Below are positions 9,215 to 17,557 of a stretch of 64,000 nucleotides of DNA, piece by piece. Each line of letters starts with the position of its first letter. The first letter of the stretch is position 1. The translations under genes and the position numbers were made by a program. The stretch is from Planktophila turicensis. Lineage in GTDB: Bacteria; Actinomycetota; Actinomycetes; Nanopelagicales; Nanopelagicaceae. A model generated the notes under the pieces. That model did not search any database, had not been told where the DNA came from, and worked only from the letters and a program-made list of their open reading frames with translations. Where the stretch lies: NCBI GenBank assembly GCA_965234405.1, contig OZ248346.1. One strand, given 5' to 3'.

Positions 9215-10669
9215 ATGAATAACGAAAATGCAGACGTTACGACAGATAAGCCAAAGCGCATTCACGACCAAGCGCCTTCTGAGCTCTTCTCGAACTTCAT
9301 GAAGTCAGGATGGGCGCCATCTGATCTGAGCAACATCGAACCTCTCGAAGTTGTTACGTATGCATACTCCCGCCGCCAGGTTTTATCTGCGGAATACAAG
9401 GGAATTCGTCTCGTCCTTCCGGCTGGTGGATTTAAGGTCCGCGCCAACGACTCTGATTACAACTACCGCCCTCATAGCGCTTACGTTTATTACAGCGGAG
9501 TTCAAGGTGCAGATGCAACAGCGGACGCAGTTCTCGTTCTGGAACCATCTGGTGATTCACACATTACCTATCTCTATATGAACCCTCGCTCTACTCGCGA
9601 CACCGATGCTTTCTACCGCGATGCAAAGTACGGCGAACTCTGGGTTGGCCGTCGCTTCACACTGGATGAAGCCAAAGCTCGCTACCAAATCGATACTCGC
9701 CATCTCAATGAACTTGAAACCCTCTTGGCTGATGGAAAAGAAACCCTCACTCTTCGCAACGTTGATCCGGCAGTGGATCCAAAGGTTAAGAAGCATGACC
9801 GCGAAGATGAATTCGCAACTTTCGTATCAGAACAACGCCTCTGCAAAGACGAGTACGAACTTCGCGAAATGCAGGCAGCCGTTGATGCAACCGCACTCGG
9901 GTTTAACGATGTCATCCATGCCATGCCTGCAGCTGTTGAAACTCCTCGCGGTGAACGCGTTCTTGATGGTGCTTTTTACGGTCGCGCACGAATCTTGGGT
10001 AATGACCTTGGTTACAACACCATTGTTGGTGCTGGTTCACACGCATGTGTATTGCACTGGATCCGCAACGATGGAGATGTTCGTCGTGGTGAACTAGTGC
10101 TAGTCGATGCAGGTGTTGAAGTTGAATCCTTCTACACAGCTGATATCACTCGTACTTTGCCCGTTGATGGAAAGTTCTCACCTGCTCAAAGAGCACTTTA
10201 TATGCTGGTTTATGAGTCTCAATTAGCTGGCTTTGCTGCAATTAAGCCAGGGGTTCTCTTCTCTGAGATCAACAAGGCATGCCAAGAAGTATTGGCAAAG
10301 GGCTTGGCAGATATGGGAGTTCTTACCGTTTCGGCAGAAGAATCAATGAAGCCTGAAATCGGATTGCATCGCCGTTGGACTTTGCACGGAGTAAGCCACC
10401 ACTTAGGTCTAGATGTTCACGACTGTGCGCAAGCTCGTAAAGAGCAGTATCTCGATGCACCTCTTCGCGAAGGAATGGTTCTGACTGTTGAACCAGGTCT
10501 CTACATCCAACCTGATGATGAACTCTTTGCGCCGGAATACCGAGGTATTGGTATCCGCATTGAAGATGATGTTGTTGTGACTGCAGATGGTTGTCGCAAT
10601 ATCTCTGAGAATATTCCGCGTCATCCAGACGAGATCGAAAAGTGGATGCAGGGGATTTTAGGACGCTAG
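9215..10669 (+). CDS. pepP: Xaa-Pro aminopeptidase (aminopeptidase P, M24B)
   Basis: This cytoplasmic dimetal peptidase releases an N-terminal residue that precedes proline. The N-terminal AMP_N domain (to about 190) is followed by the pita-bread M24 domain. The metal ligands are visible: Asp in LVDAGVEVESFYTADITRT (about 298 and 309), His in SHHLGLDVHD (about 393), Glu in LTVEPGLYI (about 425) and Glu in IRIEDDVVV (about 449). Length (484) is normal for the actinobacterial enzyme. It is divergent from putA across a 74-base gap, a pairing that makes sense because it liberates proline-containing peptides. Its end overlaps the convergent crcB gene by 12 bases. Confidence 0.94.
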   Translation: MNNENADVTTDKPKRIHDQAPSELFSNFMKSGWAPSDLSNIEPLEVVTYAYSRRQVLSAEYKGIRLVLPAGGFKVRANDSDYNYRPHSAYVYYSGVQGADATADAVLVLEPSGDSHITYLYMNPRSTRDTDAFYRDAKYGELWVGRRFTLDEAKARYQIDTRHLNELETLLADGKETLTLRNVDPAVDPKVKKHDREDEFATFVSEQRLCKDEYELREMQAAVDATALGFNDVIHAMPAAVETPRGERVLDGAFYGRARILGNDLGYNTIVGAGSHACVLHWIRNDGDVRRGELVLVDAGVEVESFYTADITRTLPVDGKFSPAQRALYMLVYESQLAGFAAIKPGVLFSEINKACQEVLAKGLADMGVLTVSAEESMKPEIGLHRRWTLHGVSHHLGLDVHDCAQARKEQYLDAPLREGMVLTVEPGLYIQPDDELFAPEYRGIGIRIEDDVVVTADGCRNISENIPRHPDEIEKWMQGILGR

Positions 10670-10996
10670 TAAATATCCCCCGTATGCGGCTAGTAAGCCA
10701 AATACGAGAGATGCAACTAAGTTCACTGCAACAACTTTGTACTTCTTAAGTTCATAACCTAAGAAGATGTCAATGATAAAAGTCGACCAAGTTGTAAAAG
10801 CACCCGCAAAACCAATTGCTAGAAAATCATGCCAATGTTCTGTCGAGCTATATGTAAGACCGATGAGAAACGAACCTGCAATATTGACTACAAAGGTTCC
10901 GACAGGTTTTTCAGTAAATTTCCTAAAGTATTGATCGACTAAAAAACGCGCTGGTGCGCCAATTGCAGCGCCGAGAATGATCAGGAGAGTATTCAC
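10658..10996 (-). CDS. crcB: CrcB/FluC fluoride channel subunit 2
   Basis: The 112-residue, four-helix protein keeps the FluC signatures: GAAIGAPARF in helix 1, GTFVVNIAGSFLIG in helix 2 with the pore Asn, and GFAGAFTTWSTF carrying the phenylalanine-box region in helix 3. FluC proteins act as dual-topology dimers that export fluoride; adjacent pairs usually form heterodimers. Its GTG start overlaps the stop of the partner gene (GTGA). No fluoride riboswitch is seen, and both genes sit at the end of the sdh operon. Confidence 0.9.
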   Translation of the reverse strand: MNTLLIILGAAIGAPARFLVDQYFRKFTEKPVGTFVVNIAGSFLIGLTYSSTEHWHDFLAIGFAGAFTTWSTFIIDIFLGYELKKYKVVAVNLVASLVFGLLAAYGGYLLAS

Positions 10997-11346
10997 GCGC
11001 GCACCTTGATGTATTTACGAGCAAATTTGAGCGCAAGAACTACGACGATAAGAGATGAGAAAAGATTGAAGAAGAGGAAAGCGAGCCCTGCTTCACCTGG
11101 GGCCACAGCTTCATAAGTAACTGCCGAGAATGTAGAAAGACCGCCGCAGAAACCTGGGAGAAGTAAGTAACGCAATTCAGTGATTCCGCGGCGTTCCATG
11201 AAGACCATCAAGACCATGGCGAGGGCGACGGCAATAATGTTTGCAGCAAGAGTGCCCAAACCATTTGATGGAATGAGAAGCGATAGGGCGTAACGAGTAA
11301 GAGTTCCCAGAACTCCGCCCAGCGAGACGAGCCAGACCGCTTTCAG
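10993..11346 (-). CDS. crcB: CrcB/FluC fluoride channel subunit 1, probable CTG start
   Basis: With the only standard in-frame start (TTG at 11257-11259) the product has 88 residues and lacks helix 1. The frame stays open upstream to a TAA at 11371-11373 and encodes KAVWLVSLGGVLGTLTRY, the conserved helix-1 motif with GGxxG and RY. The best-placed start is CTG at 11344-11346, two bases after the stop of the upstream gene, giving 117 residues, close to its 112-residue partner. No ATG, GTG or TTG exists in that stretch. Helix 2 reads NIIA instead of NxxG and helix 3 has GFCGGLSTFS, so the two subunits look specialised. The Shine-Dalgarno (AAGAAG, about 11 bases away) is weak; translational coupling is likely. 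Confidence 0.7.
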   Translation of the reverse strand: MKAVWLVSLGGVLGTLTRYALSLLIPSNGLGTLAANIIAVALAMVLMVFMERRGITELRYLLLPGFCGGLSTFSAVTYEAVAPGEAGLAFLFFNLFSSLIVVVLALKFARKYIKVRA

Positions 11347-11348
11347 AG

Positions 11349-11690
11349 TTAAGCCAACTTCTTCGTAGATTTAAAGAGAGTTGTAATGACGCTGATGATC
11401 AGTGATGCAAAGAGTGCGGACCAGAAACCAGTGACTTCAAGTTTTTCGCTCCATCGCGCAGTTAGCGACAACATCGCTGCGTTCACGACAAAGAGGAAGA
11501 GACCAAAAGTTACGATGGAAACTGGAAAAGTAAGCACCTTGATTATCGAACCGAAGAAGCTGTTAATGAGCCCGAAGAGCAGCGCAACCCATAAATAAGT
11601 AGTTACGCCGCCATCGACGGTAATGCCAGGTACGACTAGCGTCGCAATCCACATCGAGAATGCGAGTACAGCCCACCTAACGAGCAACAT
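11349..11690 (-). CDS. small membrane protein of the phage-holin-4 / DUF family
   Basis: The 113-residue, four-helix protein (VRWAVLAFSMWIATLVVPGI, then ALLFGLINSFFGSIIKVLTFP) matches the widespread chromosomal family named after phage holins. In bacteria these are ordinary inner-membrane proteins of unknown function; nothing phage-like is nearby. Its ATG overlaps the sdhB stop by one base (TAATG), and the fluoride channel gene follows after two bases. It is therefore cotranscribed with succinate dehydrogenase. Confidence 0.8.
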   Translation of the reverse strand: MLLVRWAVLAFSMWIATLVVPGITVDGGVTTYLWVALLFGLINSFFGSIIKVLTFPVSIVTFGLFLFVVNAAMLSLTARWSEKLEVTGFWSALFASLIISVITTLFKSTKKLA

Positions 11691-12448
11691 TAGTTGCGCT
11701 TTTCTCGCTTCAAAATGCCCGCGAACATGCGTGCTGGATCGTACTTAATATCAACAACGCGCTCCTTCATAGGAATGATTGCGTTATCGGTGATCTTGAT
11801 GTGCTCTGGGCAAACTTCAGTACAGCACTTTGTAATGTTACACATTCCGAGACCATGCTCTTCTTGTGCTGTGCGCTTGCGGTTCTTGAGCTTATCGAGT
11901 GGGTGCATATCAAGTTCTGCGATGCGAATAAAGAATCGTGGGCCAGCAAATGACTTCTTATTCTCTTCGTGGTCGCGGATAACGTGACATGTGTTCTGAC
12001 ACAAGAAGCATTCGATGCACTTGCGGAACTCTTGGCTGCGCTCGACATCGATCTGTTCCATACGCGCTTCACCAGGAGCGAGCTCCTTTGGATGTTCGTA
12101 TGCAGGAATTTCCATCGCCTTCTTGTAATTGAAAGATACGTCTGTGACGAGATCCTTAATTACTGGGAATGCGCGAAGTGGAGTAACGGTAATAGTTTCA
12201 TTCTCATCGAATGAGGCAACCTGTGTCATACAAGCTAGACGTGGCTTTCCGTTGATCTCCATAGAACAAGATCCACACTTGCCAGCCTTACAGTTCCAAC
12301 GAACTGCCAAGTCGCCCATCTGTGTTGCCTGAACGCGGTGAATTACATCGAGAACAACTTCGCCCTCGTTGACATCTACCTGTACATCTTTGAGACCACC
12401 GTCTGTCGAGTCTCCTCGCCAGATGCGAAGATTAAGTTTGCGCGCCAT
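11690..12448 (-). CDS. sdhB: succinate dehydrogenase iron-sulfur subunit
   Basis: This subunit relays electrons from the flavoprotein to the membrane quinone site. The [2Fe-2S] ligands are C53, C58, C61 and C73 (NCKAGKCGSCSMEING). The C-terminal ferredoxin domain holds CIECFLCQNTC (about 139-149) and KCCTEVCPEHI (about 206-216), giving the usual [4Fe-4S] and [3Fe-4S] clusters. The 252 residues are typical of the actinobacterial form. The start overlaps the sdhA stop. Confidence 0.96.
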   Translation of the reverse strand: MARKLNLRIWRGDSTDGGLKDVQVDVNEGEVVLDVIHRVQATQMGDLAVRWNCKAGKCGSCSMEINGKPRLACMTQVASFDENETITVTPLRAFPVIKDLVTDVSFNYKKAMEIPAYEHPKELAPGEARMEQIDVERSQEFRKCIECFLCQNTCHVIRDHEENKKSFAGPRFFIRIAELDMHPLDKLKNRKRTAQEEHGLGMCNITKCCTEVCPEHIKITDNAIIPMKERVVDIKYDPARMFAGILKREKRN

Positions 12449-14352
12449 TAGTTGGAACCGCCTTTCGCAATTTCTTCCGGTGTCATGTACTTCTCAAGTT
12501 CGTGAACATCAAAGAGATCGAAGAGCTCCTTAGGCAACATCGGAAGCGCTTGCGCCTTGATGTTGACTTGATTGCCATCGAATGAAGAGATGTGGTTGAC
12601 CTGACGCCATGTGTTATTCATGCCAGGGAAATCATCGCGAGTGTGGCCACCGCGTGATTCCTCACGCAAGAGAGCTGACTTTGCAGTTGATTCAGCGACG
12701 AGCAACATATTGTCGAGGTCGAATGCCAAGTGGAATCCTGGGTTGAACTTTCGTCCACCAGCTACTGCCACGTTCTTACTGCGAGCGCGGATATCGGCAA
12801 TCTTTGCGATCGCTTCTTCGATCTCAGTACGTGTGCGGATGATTCCGACCAAGTTATGTGTGACTTCCTGAAGTTCTGCGTGAAGTGAATATGAATTCTC
12901 TCCGCCCGCACGACTAAATGGAGCTTCAATGCGATCTGCTGCTGCCTTGATTGTTGAATCAGAGACAGGGTTTGCACCAGCGCTCTTTACGTACTCAGCT
13001 GCTCCTGCACCCGCACGACGGCCGAATACCAAAAGGTCTGTGAGTGAGTTTCCACCGAGACGGTTTGAACCATGCATTCCACCAGCAACTTCACCTGCTG
13101 CGTAAAGTCCTGGAACTCCGATCGCTGCAGCTGTATCTGGCTCTACTTCAACACCGCCCATGACGTAGTGACATGTTGGGCCGACTTCCATCGCTTCCTT
13201 GGTGATATCTACGCCAGCAAGTTCATAGAACTGGTGCCACATAGATGGAAGGCGCTTCTTAATAACTTCAGCTGGGATGCGCTTTGAGACATCGAGGAAT
13301 ACTCCACCGTGCTCGGTTCCGCGTCCTGCCTTAACTTCTGAGTTAATCGCACGAGCAACTTCATCACGTGGAAGAAGTTCTGGTGGACGACGATTGTTGT
13401 CCTGATCTTCATACCAACGATCTGCTTCTGCTTCGTTATCTGCGTACTTATCTTTAAATACATCTGGGATGTACTTAAACATAAAGCGTTCGCCTTCAGA
13501 GTTGGTAAGGATTCCACCTTCACCGCGAACAGATTCTGTTACGAGAATTCCGCGTACTGATGGTGGCCAGACCATTCCTGTTGGGTGGAATTGCAAGAAC
13601 TCCATATCAACAAGGTTTGCGCCTGCCTTAAGAGCAAGTGCATGTCCGTCGCCGGTACCTTCCCAAGAGTTAGAAGTAATCTTGAAAGTCTTTCCTACGC
13701 CACCGGTTGCAATAACAACTGCTGGTGCTTCAAAGAGAACTTCTTCGCCAGTTTCGCGCCAGTAACCGTAAGCGCCAGCGATCTTGCCATTCTCCTTAAG
13801 AATTTCAGTGATGGTGCATTCAGCAAAGACCTTGATCTTTGATTCCATGTCACCGAATTCGCGACCATCTGCTTGCTGCAGAGCAACAATTTTCTGCTGC
13901 ATGGTGCGGATGAGTTCTAGACCTGTGCGGTCACCAACGTGTGCCAGGCGTGGATATTCGTGTCCACCGAAGTTACGTTGTGAAATCTTTCCTTCTTTAG
14001 TGCGGTCAAAGAGAGCGCCCCAAGTTTCAAGTTCCCAGATGCGATCTGGCGCTTCCTTGGCGTGAAGTTCTGCCATACGGAAGTGGTTAAGGAATTTTCC
14101 GCCGCGCATTGTGTCGCGGAAGTGAACCATCCAGTTGTCATTGTCGTTGACGTTACCCATCGAAGCAGCTGCGCCACCTTCTGCCATAACAGTGTGGGCC
14201 TTGCCGAAGAGTGACTTACAGATGATTGCAACGCTCAGACCAGCTTCGCGTGCTTCTACCGCAGCGCGAAGACCTGCTCCACCTGCACCAATTACTAGGA
14301 CGTCGTACTTATGTTTTTCCAAAACCGAATTTAATGAGCTCATATCAGCCAT
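12448..14352 (-). CDS. sdhA: succinate dehydrogenase flavoprotein subunit
   Basis: This catalytic subunit oxidises succinate to fumarate. The FAD-binding GAGGAGLRAA is near residue 22, and the flavinylation His is in KAHTVMAEGG (H53). Substrate-site blocks include QFHPTG, the GGVEVEPDT region and GSNRLGGNSLTDLLVFG. At 634 residues it is normal for the enzyme that pairs with a single cytochrome b subunit. The sdhC-sdhA-sdhB order is shared with Corynebacterium and Bacillus. Confidence 0.97.
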   Translation of the reverse strand: MADMSSLNSVLEKHKYDVLVIGAGGAGLRAAVEAREAGLSVAIICKSLFGKAHTVMAEGGAAASMGNVNDNDNWMVHFRDTMRGGKFLNHFRMAELHAKEAPDRIWELETWGALFDRTKEGKISQRNFGGHEYPRLAHVGDRTGLELIRTMQQKIVALQQADGREFGDMESKIKVFAECTITEILKENGKIAGAYGYWRETGEEVLFEAPAVVIATGGVGKTFKITSNSWEGTGDGHALALKAGANLVDMEFLQFHPTGMVWPPSVRGILVTESVRGEGGILTNSEGERFMFKYIPDVFKDKYADNEAEADRWYEDQDNNRRPPELLPRDEVARAINSEVKAGRGTEHGGVFLDVSKRIPAEVIKKRLPSMWHQFYELAGVDITKEAMEVGPTCHYVMGGVEVEPDTAAAIGVPGLYAAGEVAGGMHGSNRLGGNSLTDLLVFGRRAGAGAAEYVKSAGANPVSDSTIKAAADRIEAPFSRAGGENSYSLHAELQEVTHNLVGIIRTRTEIEEAIAKIADIRARSKNVAVAGGRKFNPGFHLAFDLDNMLLVAESTAKSALLREESRGGHTRDDFPGMNNTWRQVNHISSFDGNQVNIKAQALPMLPKELFDLFDVHELEKYMTPEEIAKGGSN

Positions 14353-14358
14353 CGTCCT

Positions 14359-15159
14359 TTAGAAGAAGTAGAAGTTTGTCCAGGCGCCAGTTGCAACTTG
14401 GCGAACGTAGATATCGGCGAAAGCAACGCCAGCAAGTGAGTACCAAGCGAACTGCTGGTGCTTGTGGTTCATTGCTGAGACGAAAGTCCAGAGCTTGTAA
14501 CGAACTGGGTGCTTCGAGAAGTGCTTCAGACGTCCACCAACTGTGTGGCGACATGTGTGACATGACAATGAATATGTCCAGAGAAGAGTTGAGCTCACGA
14601 GAAGTACGAGCGAACCAACGCTCATATGTCCCCATTCGCCTTCAACGTTCTTAAATGAAATCACTGCGTCATAAGTAAGGAACACGTTAAATACCAAACC
14701 TGCATAGAAGAACCAACGGTGTGCGTTCTGCAAGATAAGTGGTGCGCGAGTTTCGCCTGTGTACTTTGTATGTGGTTCTGCAACTGCACATGCAGGTGGA
14801 GAGAGCCAGAAAGCACGGTAGTAAGCCTTGCGGTAGTAGTAGCAAGTCATACGGAAACCGAGTGGGAAGATCAAAATAATAAGAGCTGGTGAAAGTGCGA
14901 AGTTGAAGATCTGTGCACTTACTGGAGTCCATCCGAAGATCGTCGCTTCAGGAACACACGCTTCAGATAAACATGGTGAATAGAAAGGTGAGATCAAGTG
15001 ATCCTTATAGTAATTTGCACCTTCGAATGCTCTAAACGTCGCGTAGATAACGAATGAGAAGAGAACGCCGAATGTAACTGCGGGTTCTAACCACCACTTA
15101 TCTGTGCGAAGCGTGCGCTCTTTAATCTTGGCGCGCGTTGGAGAAAAAACTCCGGACAT
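14359..15159 (-). CDS. sdhC: succinate dehydrogenase cytochrome b subunit
   Basis: The membrane anchor has about five hydrophobic helices and several membrane His residues suited to heme b (for example AHRWFFYAG and SLSCHTCRHTVGG). It passes electrons to menaquinone. A single large anchor (266 residues), with no sdhD, is the actinobacterial / type B layout. The ATG follows a strong Shine-Dalgarno (AGGGGAG), and it is the first gene of the six-gene operon sdhC-sdhA-sdhB-holin-like-crcB-crcB. Confidence 0.93.
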   Translation of the reverse strand: MSGVFSPTRAKIKERTLRTDKWWLEPAVTFGVLFSFVIYATFRAFEGANYYKDHLISPFYSPCLSEACVPEATIFGWTPVSAQIFNFALSPALIILIFPLGFRMTCYYYRKAYYRAFWLSPPACAVAEPHTKYTGETRAPLILQNAHRWFFYAGLVFNVFLTYDAVISFKNVEGEWGHMSVGSLVLLVSSTLLWTYSLSCHTCRHTVGGRLKHFSKHPVRYKLWTFVSAMNHKHQQFAWYSLAGVAFADIYVRQVATGAWTNFYFF

Positions 15160-15289
15160 ATCTGCTCCCCTGAACTCAAAGCGCAGTCTGTGACTGCAAT
15201 GAGAGAAGTGTGCGCTTCTACGCCGAAAGTCGCTAGGCGGTAAGCCTCGTAGGGCTTATGAAGTCAGCCACAACTCGAGGGGGAAATGC
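15160..15289 (-). promoter_or_regulatory. sdhC leader / promoter region
   Basis: The 130 bases upstream of sdhC contain an inverted repeat GCAGTC-tgt-GACTGC (15183-15197) and a short hairpin TAAGCC...GGCTTA (15241-15258). No convincing -35/-10 pair is seen. Either element could be an operator or an mRNA structure for the sdh operon. Confidence 0.35.
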
Positions 15290-15319
15290 GAAACCCGCCT
15301 CAGTGATGAGACGGGCTTT
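15290..15319 (-). terminator. hairpin after tRNA-Ser(UGA)
   Basis: On the minus strand AAGCCCGTCTC and the near-complementary AGGCGGGTTT form a stem with G.T pairs, followed by TTTCGCATTT. It lies just beyond the tRNA 3' end and before the sdh leader, so it most likely ends the GDPD-pheA-serS-HAD-tRNA transcript. Confidence 0.6.
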
Positions 15320-15329
15320 GCCTTAAGCG

Positions 15330-15412
15330 CGGAGGACGTGGGATTTGAACCCACGAAGGTTTCCCTTGCCGGTTTTCAAGACCGGTGCACTCGGCCGCTA
15401 TGCGAGTCCTCC
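15330..15412 (-). tRNA. tRNA-Ser (anticodon UGA)
   Basis: The minus strand folds as a type II tRNA: acceptor GGAGGAC (15406-15412) with GTCCTCC (15331-15337), discriminator G at 15330, anticodon UGA at 15376-15378, variable arm AAGG...CCTT and T arm GGTTCAAATCC. It reads UCN codons. It lies 49 bases after the last gene of the operon that contains serS, so tRNA and synthetase are probably cotranscribed. Confidence 0.96.
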
Positions 15413-15461
15413 GTGGGAGAGATTACCCGAAATCGGCTACTTCGAAAAATCGTCTGGAAAT

Positions 15462-16292
15462 TTACGCTGGAAGTTCGAGCAACTGCTCGATGATGATTGC
15501 AACACCATCTTCTTCACATGGACCAGCTACACCTTTTGCATGGAGTGGTCCTTCAGGGTGGCCATCAGCCATTGCAAATGATCGACCACACCACTGAAGC
15601 ATTGAGAAATCATTTGGGTTATCGCCGAATGAAACGCAATCGGCTGCATCGATACCAAGTCGTTCTGCCATCTTTGCAAGAGTTAGACCTTTGGAGACAC
15701 CGAGTGCAGAAATTTCAAGGAGTGAATCTGAAGGGTTTGAGTGGGTAACAGTTACAACACCTTCTAGTTCAATTCTTGCAATCGCAAGCATTTCATCGGA
15801 TGAAAGTTCTTGTTGTGAGCAACGTGCGAGTAATTTCAGAGCTGGTGAAGTAATAATCTCTTCAATCTGATCTACACCCACGTTATCGAGACCGACATCC
15901 CAGCGCGGAATATATGCCTTCTCGCGGTGGAAGTAATTATGTGATTCAACTGCAAATGAAATCTGTGGGATCGCTTTACGTAGACGTGTAACTGTTTCTA
16001 GTTGTGCATCAACTGGAATCAGCCACTCTTCAAGAACCTTGTCGTTGTGAAGGTCGTACAACATTGCGCCATTGCCACAGATTGCGCTGCCAATTCCAAA
16101 TGCTTCTTTGATTTCAGGCATCCAACGCGGTGGGCGGCCAGTGACGAAGAAAATCTCAATGCCCATGGCGTGAGCCTTCTTAAAGGTATCGATTGTGCGC
16201 TGAGTGATATCTCCGTAATGCGCAACGATGGTTCCGTCGAGATCCGTTGCAATTAACTTCGGGCGACGTGCTACTTCTTGGTTATTGCTCAC
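15462..16292 (-). CDS. Cof-type HAD-IIB hydrolase
   Basis: This cytoplasmic phosphatase of the haloacid dehalogenase superfamily has motif I ATDLDGTI (nucleophile near D16), motif II FVTGRPP and motif IV FGDNPNDFSML, with a C2B cap between them. Family members hydrolyse sugar phosphates, flavin or pyridoxal phosphates; the substrate cannot be read from sequence. Its GTG start overlaps the serS stop (GTGA). The same serS / HAD neighbourhood occurs in mycobacteria. Confidence 0.86.
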   Translation of the reverse strand: MSNNQEVARRPKLIATDLDGTIVAHYGDITQRTIDTFKKAHAMGIEIFFVTGRPPRWMPEIKEAFGIGSAICGNGAMLYDLHNDKVLEEWLIPVDAQLETVTRLRKAIPQISFAVESHNYFHREKAYIPRWDVGLDNVGVDQIEEIITSPALKLLARCSQQELSSDEMLAIARIELEGVVTVTHSNPSDSLLEISALGVSKGLTLAKMAERLGIDAADCVSFGDNPNDFSMLQWCGRSFAMADGHPEGPLHAKGVAGPCEEDGVAIIIEQLLELPA

Positions 16293-17557
16293 ACGAGCTC
16301 GAATTTCTTCATTCCGAGGAATGGTTGAAGAGCTGCAGGAACATTGACTGTTCCATCAGCGTTCTGATGGTTCTCGAGAATCGCAACAATCATGCGAGGA
16401 ATAGCGACCAATGTGCCGTTAAGAGTTGCAATCGCCTTTGTACCTTCTGCATCCTTGTAGCGAATGTTGAGGCGACGTGCCTGGAATTCGGTGCAGTTAG
16501 AGGTACTTGTTACTTCGCGATAAGCGCCCTGTGTAGGAACCCAAGCTTCGATATCAAATTTACGTGTGGCAGATGATCCGAGATCACCTGATGCAACATC
16601 GATAACGCGGAATGGAATCTCCATCGCTGTAAGGAAATCTTTCTCCCACTGCAGCAAACGCTTATGTTCTGCCTTTGCATCCTCTGGCTTGCAGAAGGTA
16701 AACATTTCAACTTTATCGAATTGGTGAACGCGAATGATTCCGCGGGTGTCCTTGCCATATGTTCCAGCTTCGCGGCGGAAACATGATGAGTAACCGGCGT
16801 AACGAAGTGGCAACTTATCTGCAGGAAGAATTTCATCCATATGCATTGCAGCAAGTGGAACTTCAGATGTACCGACAAGATAGACATCATCTTTTTCAAT
16901 GCGATAAACGTTTTCTGCGGCTTGGCCTAAGAAGCCTGTTCCTTCCATTGCTGCAGGGTTTACCAGCACAGGTGGAATTACAGGTGAGAAACCATTCTTG
17001 AGTGCGCTCTGGATTGCGTAATTTACAAGTGCGAACTCAAGGAGTGCGCCAACGCCAGTTAAATAGTATGAACGTGAACCGGCAACCTTGGCACCACGCT
17101 CGGTGTCAATTGCGCCAAGCAACTTTCCGAGTTCGACGTGATCTTTTGGTTCAAAGCCATCTTTAGCGAAATCACGAGGTGTTCCGATGTGTTCGATTGT
17201 TACGAAATCTTCTTCGCCACCAATAGGCGCTTCGGTATCGAGAAGGTTTGAAAGCTGAAGCAATAGCGCCTTTGCCTTCTCTTCAATCTCTGAACGCTTT
17301 GCATCGGCAGCCTTTACCTTGTCGGCAAGCTCCTTTGCATTGGCAAGGAGCGCGGCCTTTTCATCGCCCTTTGCAGCTCCGACGCTCTTTGAAAGCACAT
17401 TCTGCTCTTGGCGCAGAGTTTCGAATTCAGAGACAGCAGCGCGCTTGATTTCATCGATTGCAATGATCTGATCTACGAGCTCAACGTTTTCGCCGCGGCC
17501 CTTTTGAGATGCGCGGACAACATCAGGGTTCTCGCGTAGGAACTTGATATCAATCAT
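16289..17557 (-). CDS. serS: seryl-tRNA synthetase
   Basis: This class II synthetase charges the tRNA-Ser species, two of which are in this window. The N-terminal long coiled coil (about 25-110) grips the variable arm. Motif 2 (SSCFRREAGTYGKDTRG), TSTSNCTEFQARRLNIRYK and motif 3 (LNGTLVAIPRMIVAILEN) follow. Length (422) is standard. It overlaps the genes before and behind by 4 bases each, which indicates tight translational coupling in the pheA-serS-HAD operon. Confidence 0.97.
   Translation of the reverse strand: MIDIKFLRENPDVVRASQKGRGENVELVDQIIAIDEIKRAAVSEFETLRQEQNVLSKSVGAAKGDEKAALLANAKELADKVKAADAKRSEIEEKAKALLLQLSNLLDTEAPIGGEEDFVTIEHIGTPRDFAKDGFEPKDHVELGKLLGAIDTERGAKVAGSRSYYLTGVGALLEFALVNYAIQSALKNGFSPVIPPVLVNPAAMEGTGFLGQAAENVYRIEKDDVYLVGTSEVPLAAMHMDEILPADKLPLRYAGYSSCFRREAGTYGKDTRGIIRVHQFDKVEMFTFCKPEDAKAEHKRLLQWEKDFLTAMEIPFRVIDVASGDLGSSATRKFDIEAWVPTQGAYREVTSTSNCTEFQARRLNIRYKDAEGTKAIATLNGTLVAIPRMIVAILENHQNADGTVNVPAALQPFLGMKKFELV

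Noticed and set aside
11260..11400. Fluoride riboswitch before the crcB genes
   Set aside because: The region is coding for the neighbouring genes and shows none of the conserved crcB-motif pseudoknot.
11349..11690. Prophage or lysis gene suggested by the holin-like family name
   Set aside because: The family is a common chromosomal membrane protein, it sits inside the sdh operon, and no other phage gene is near.
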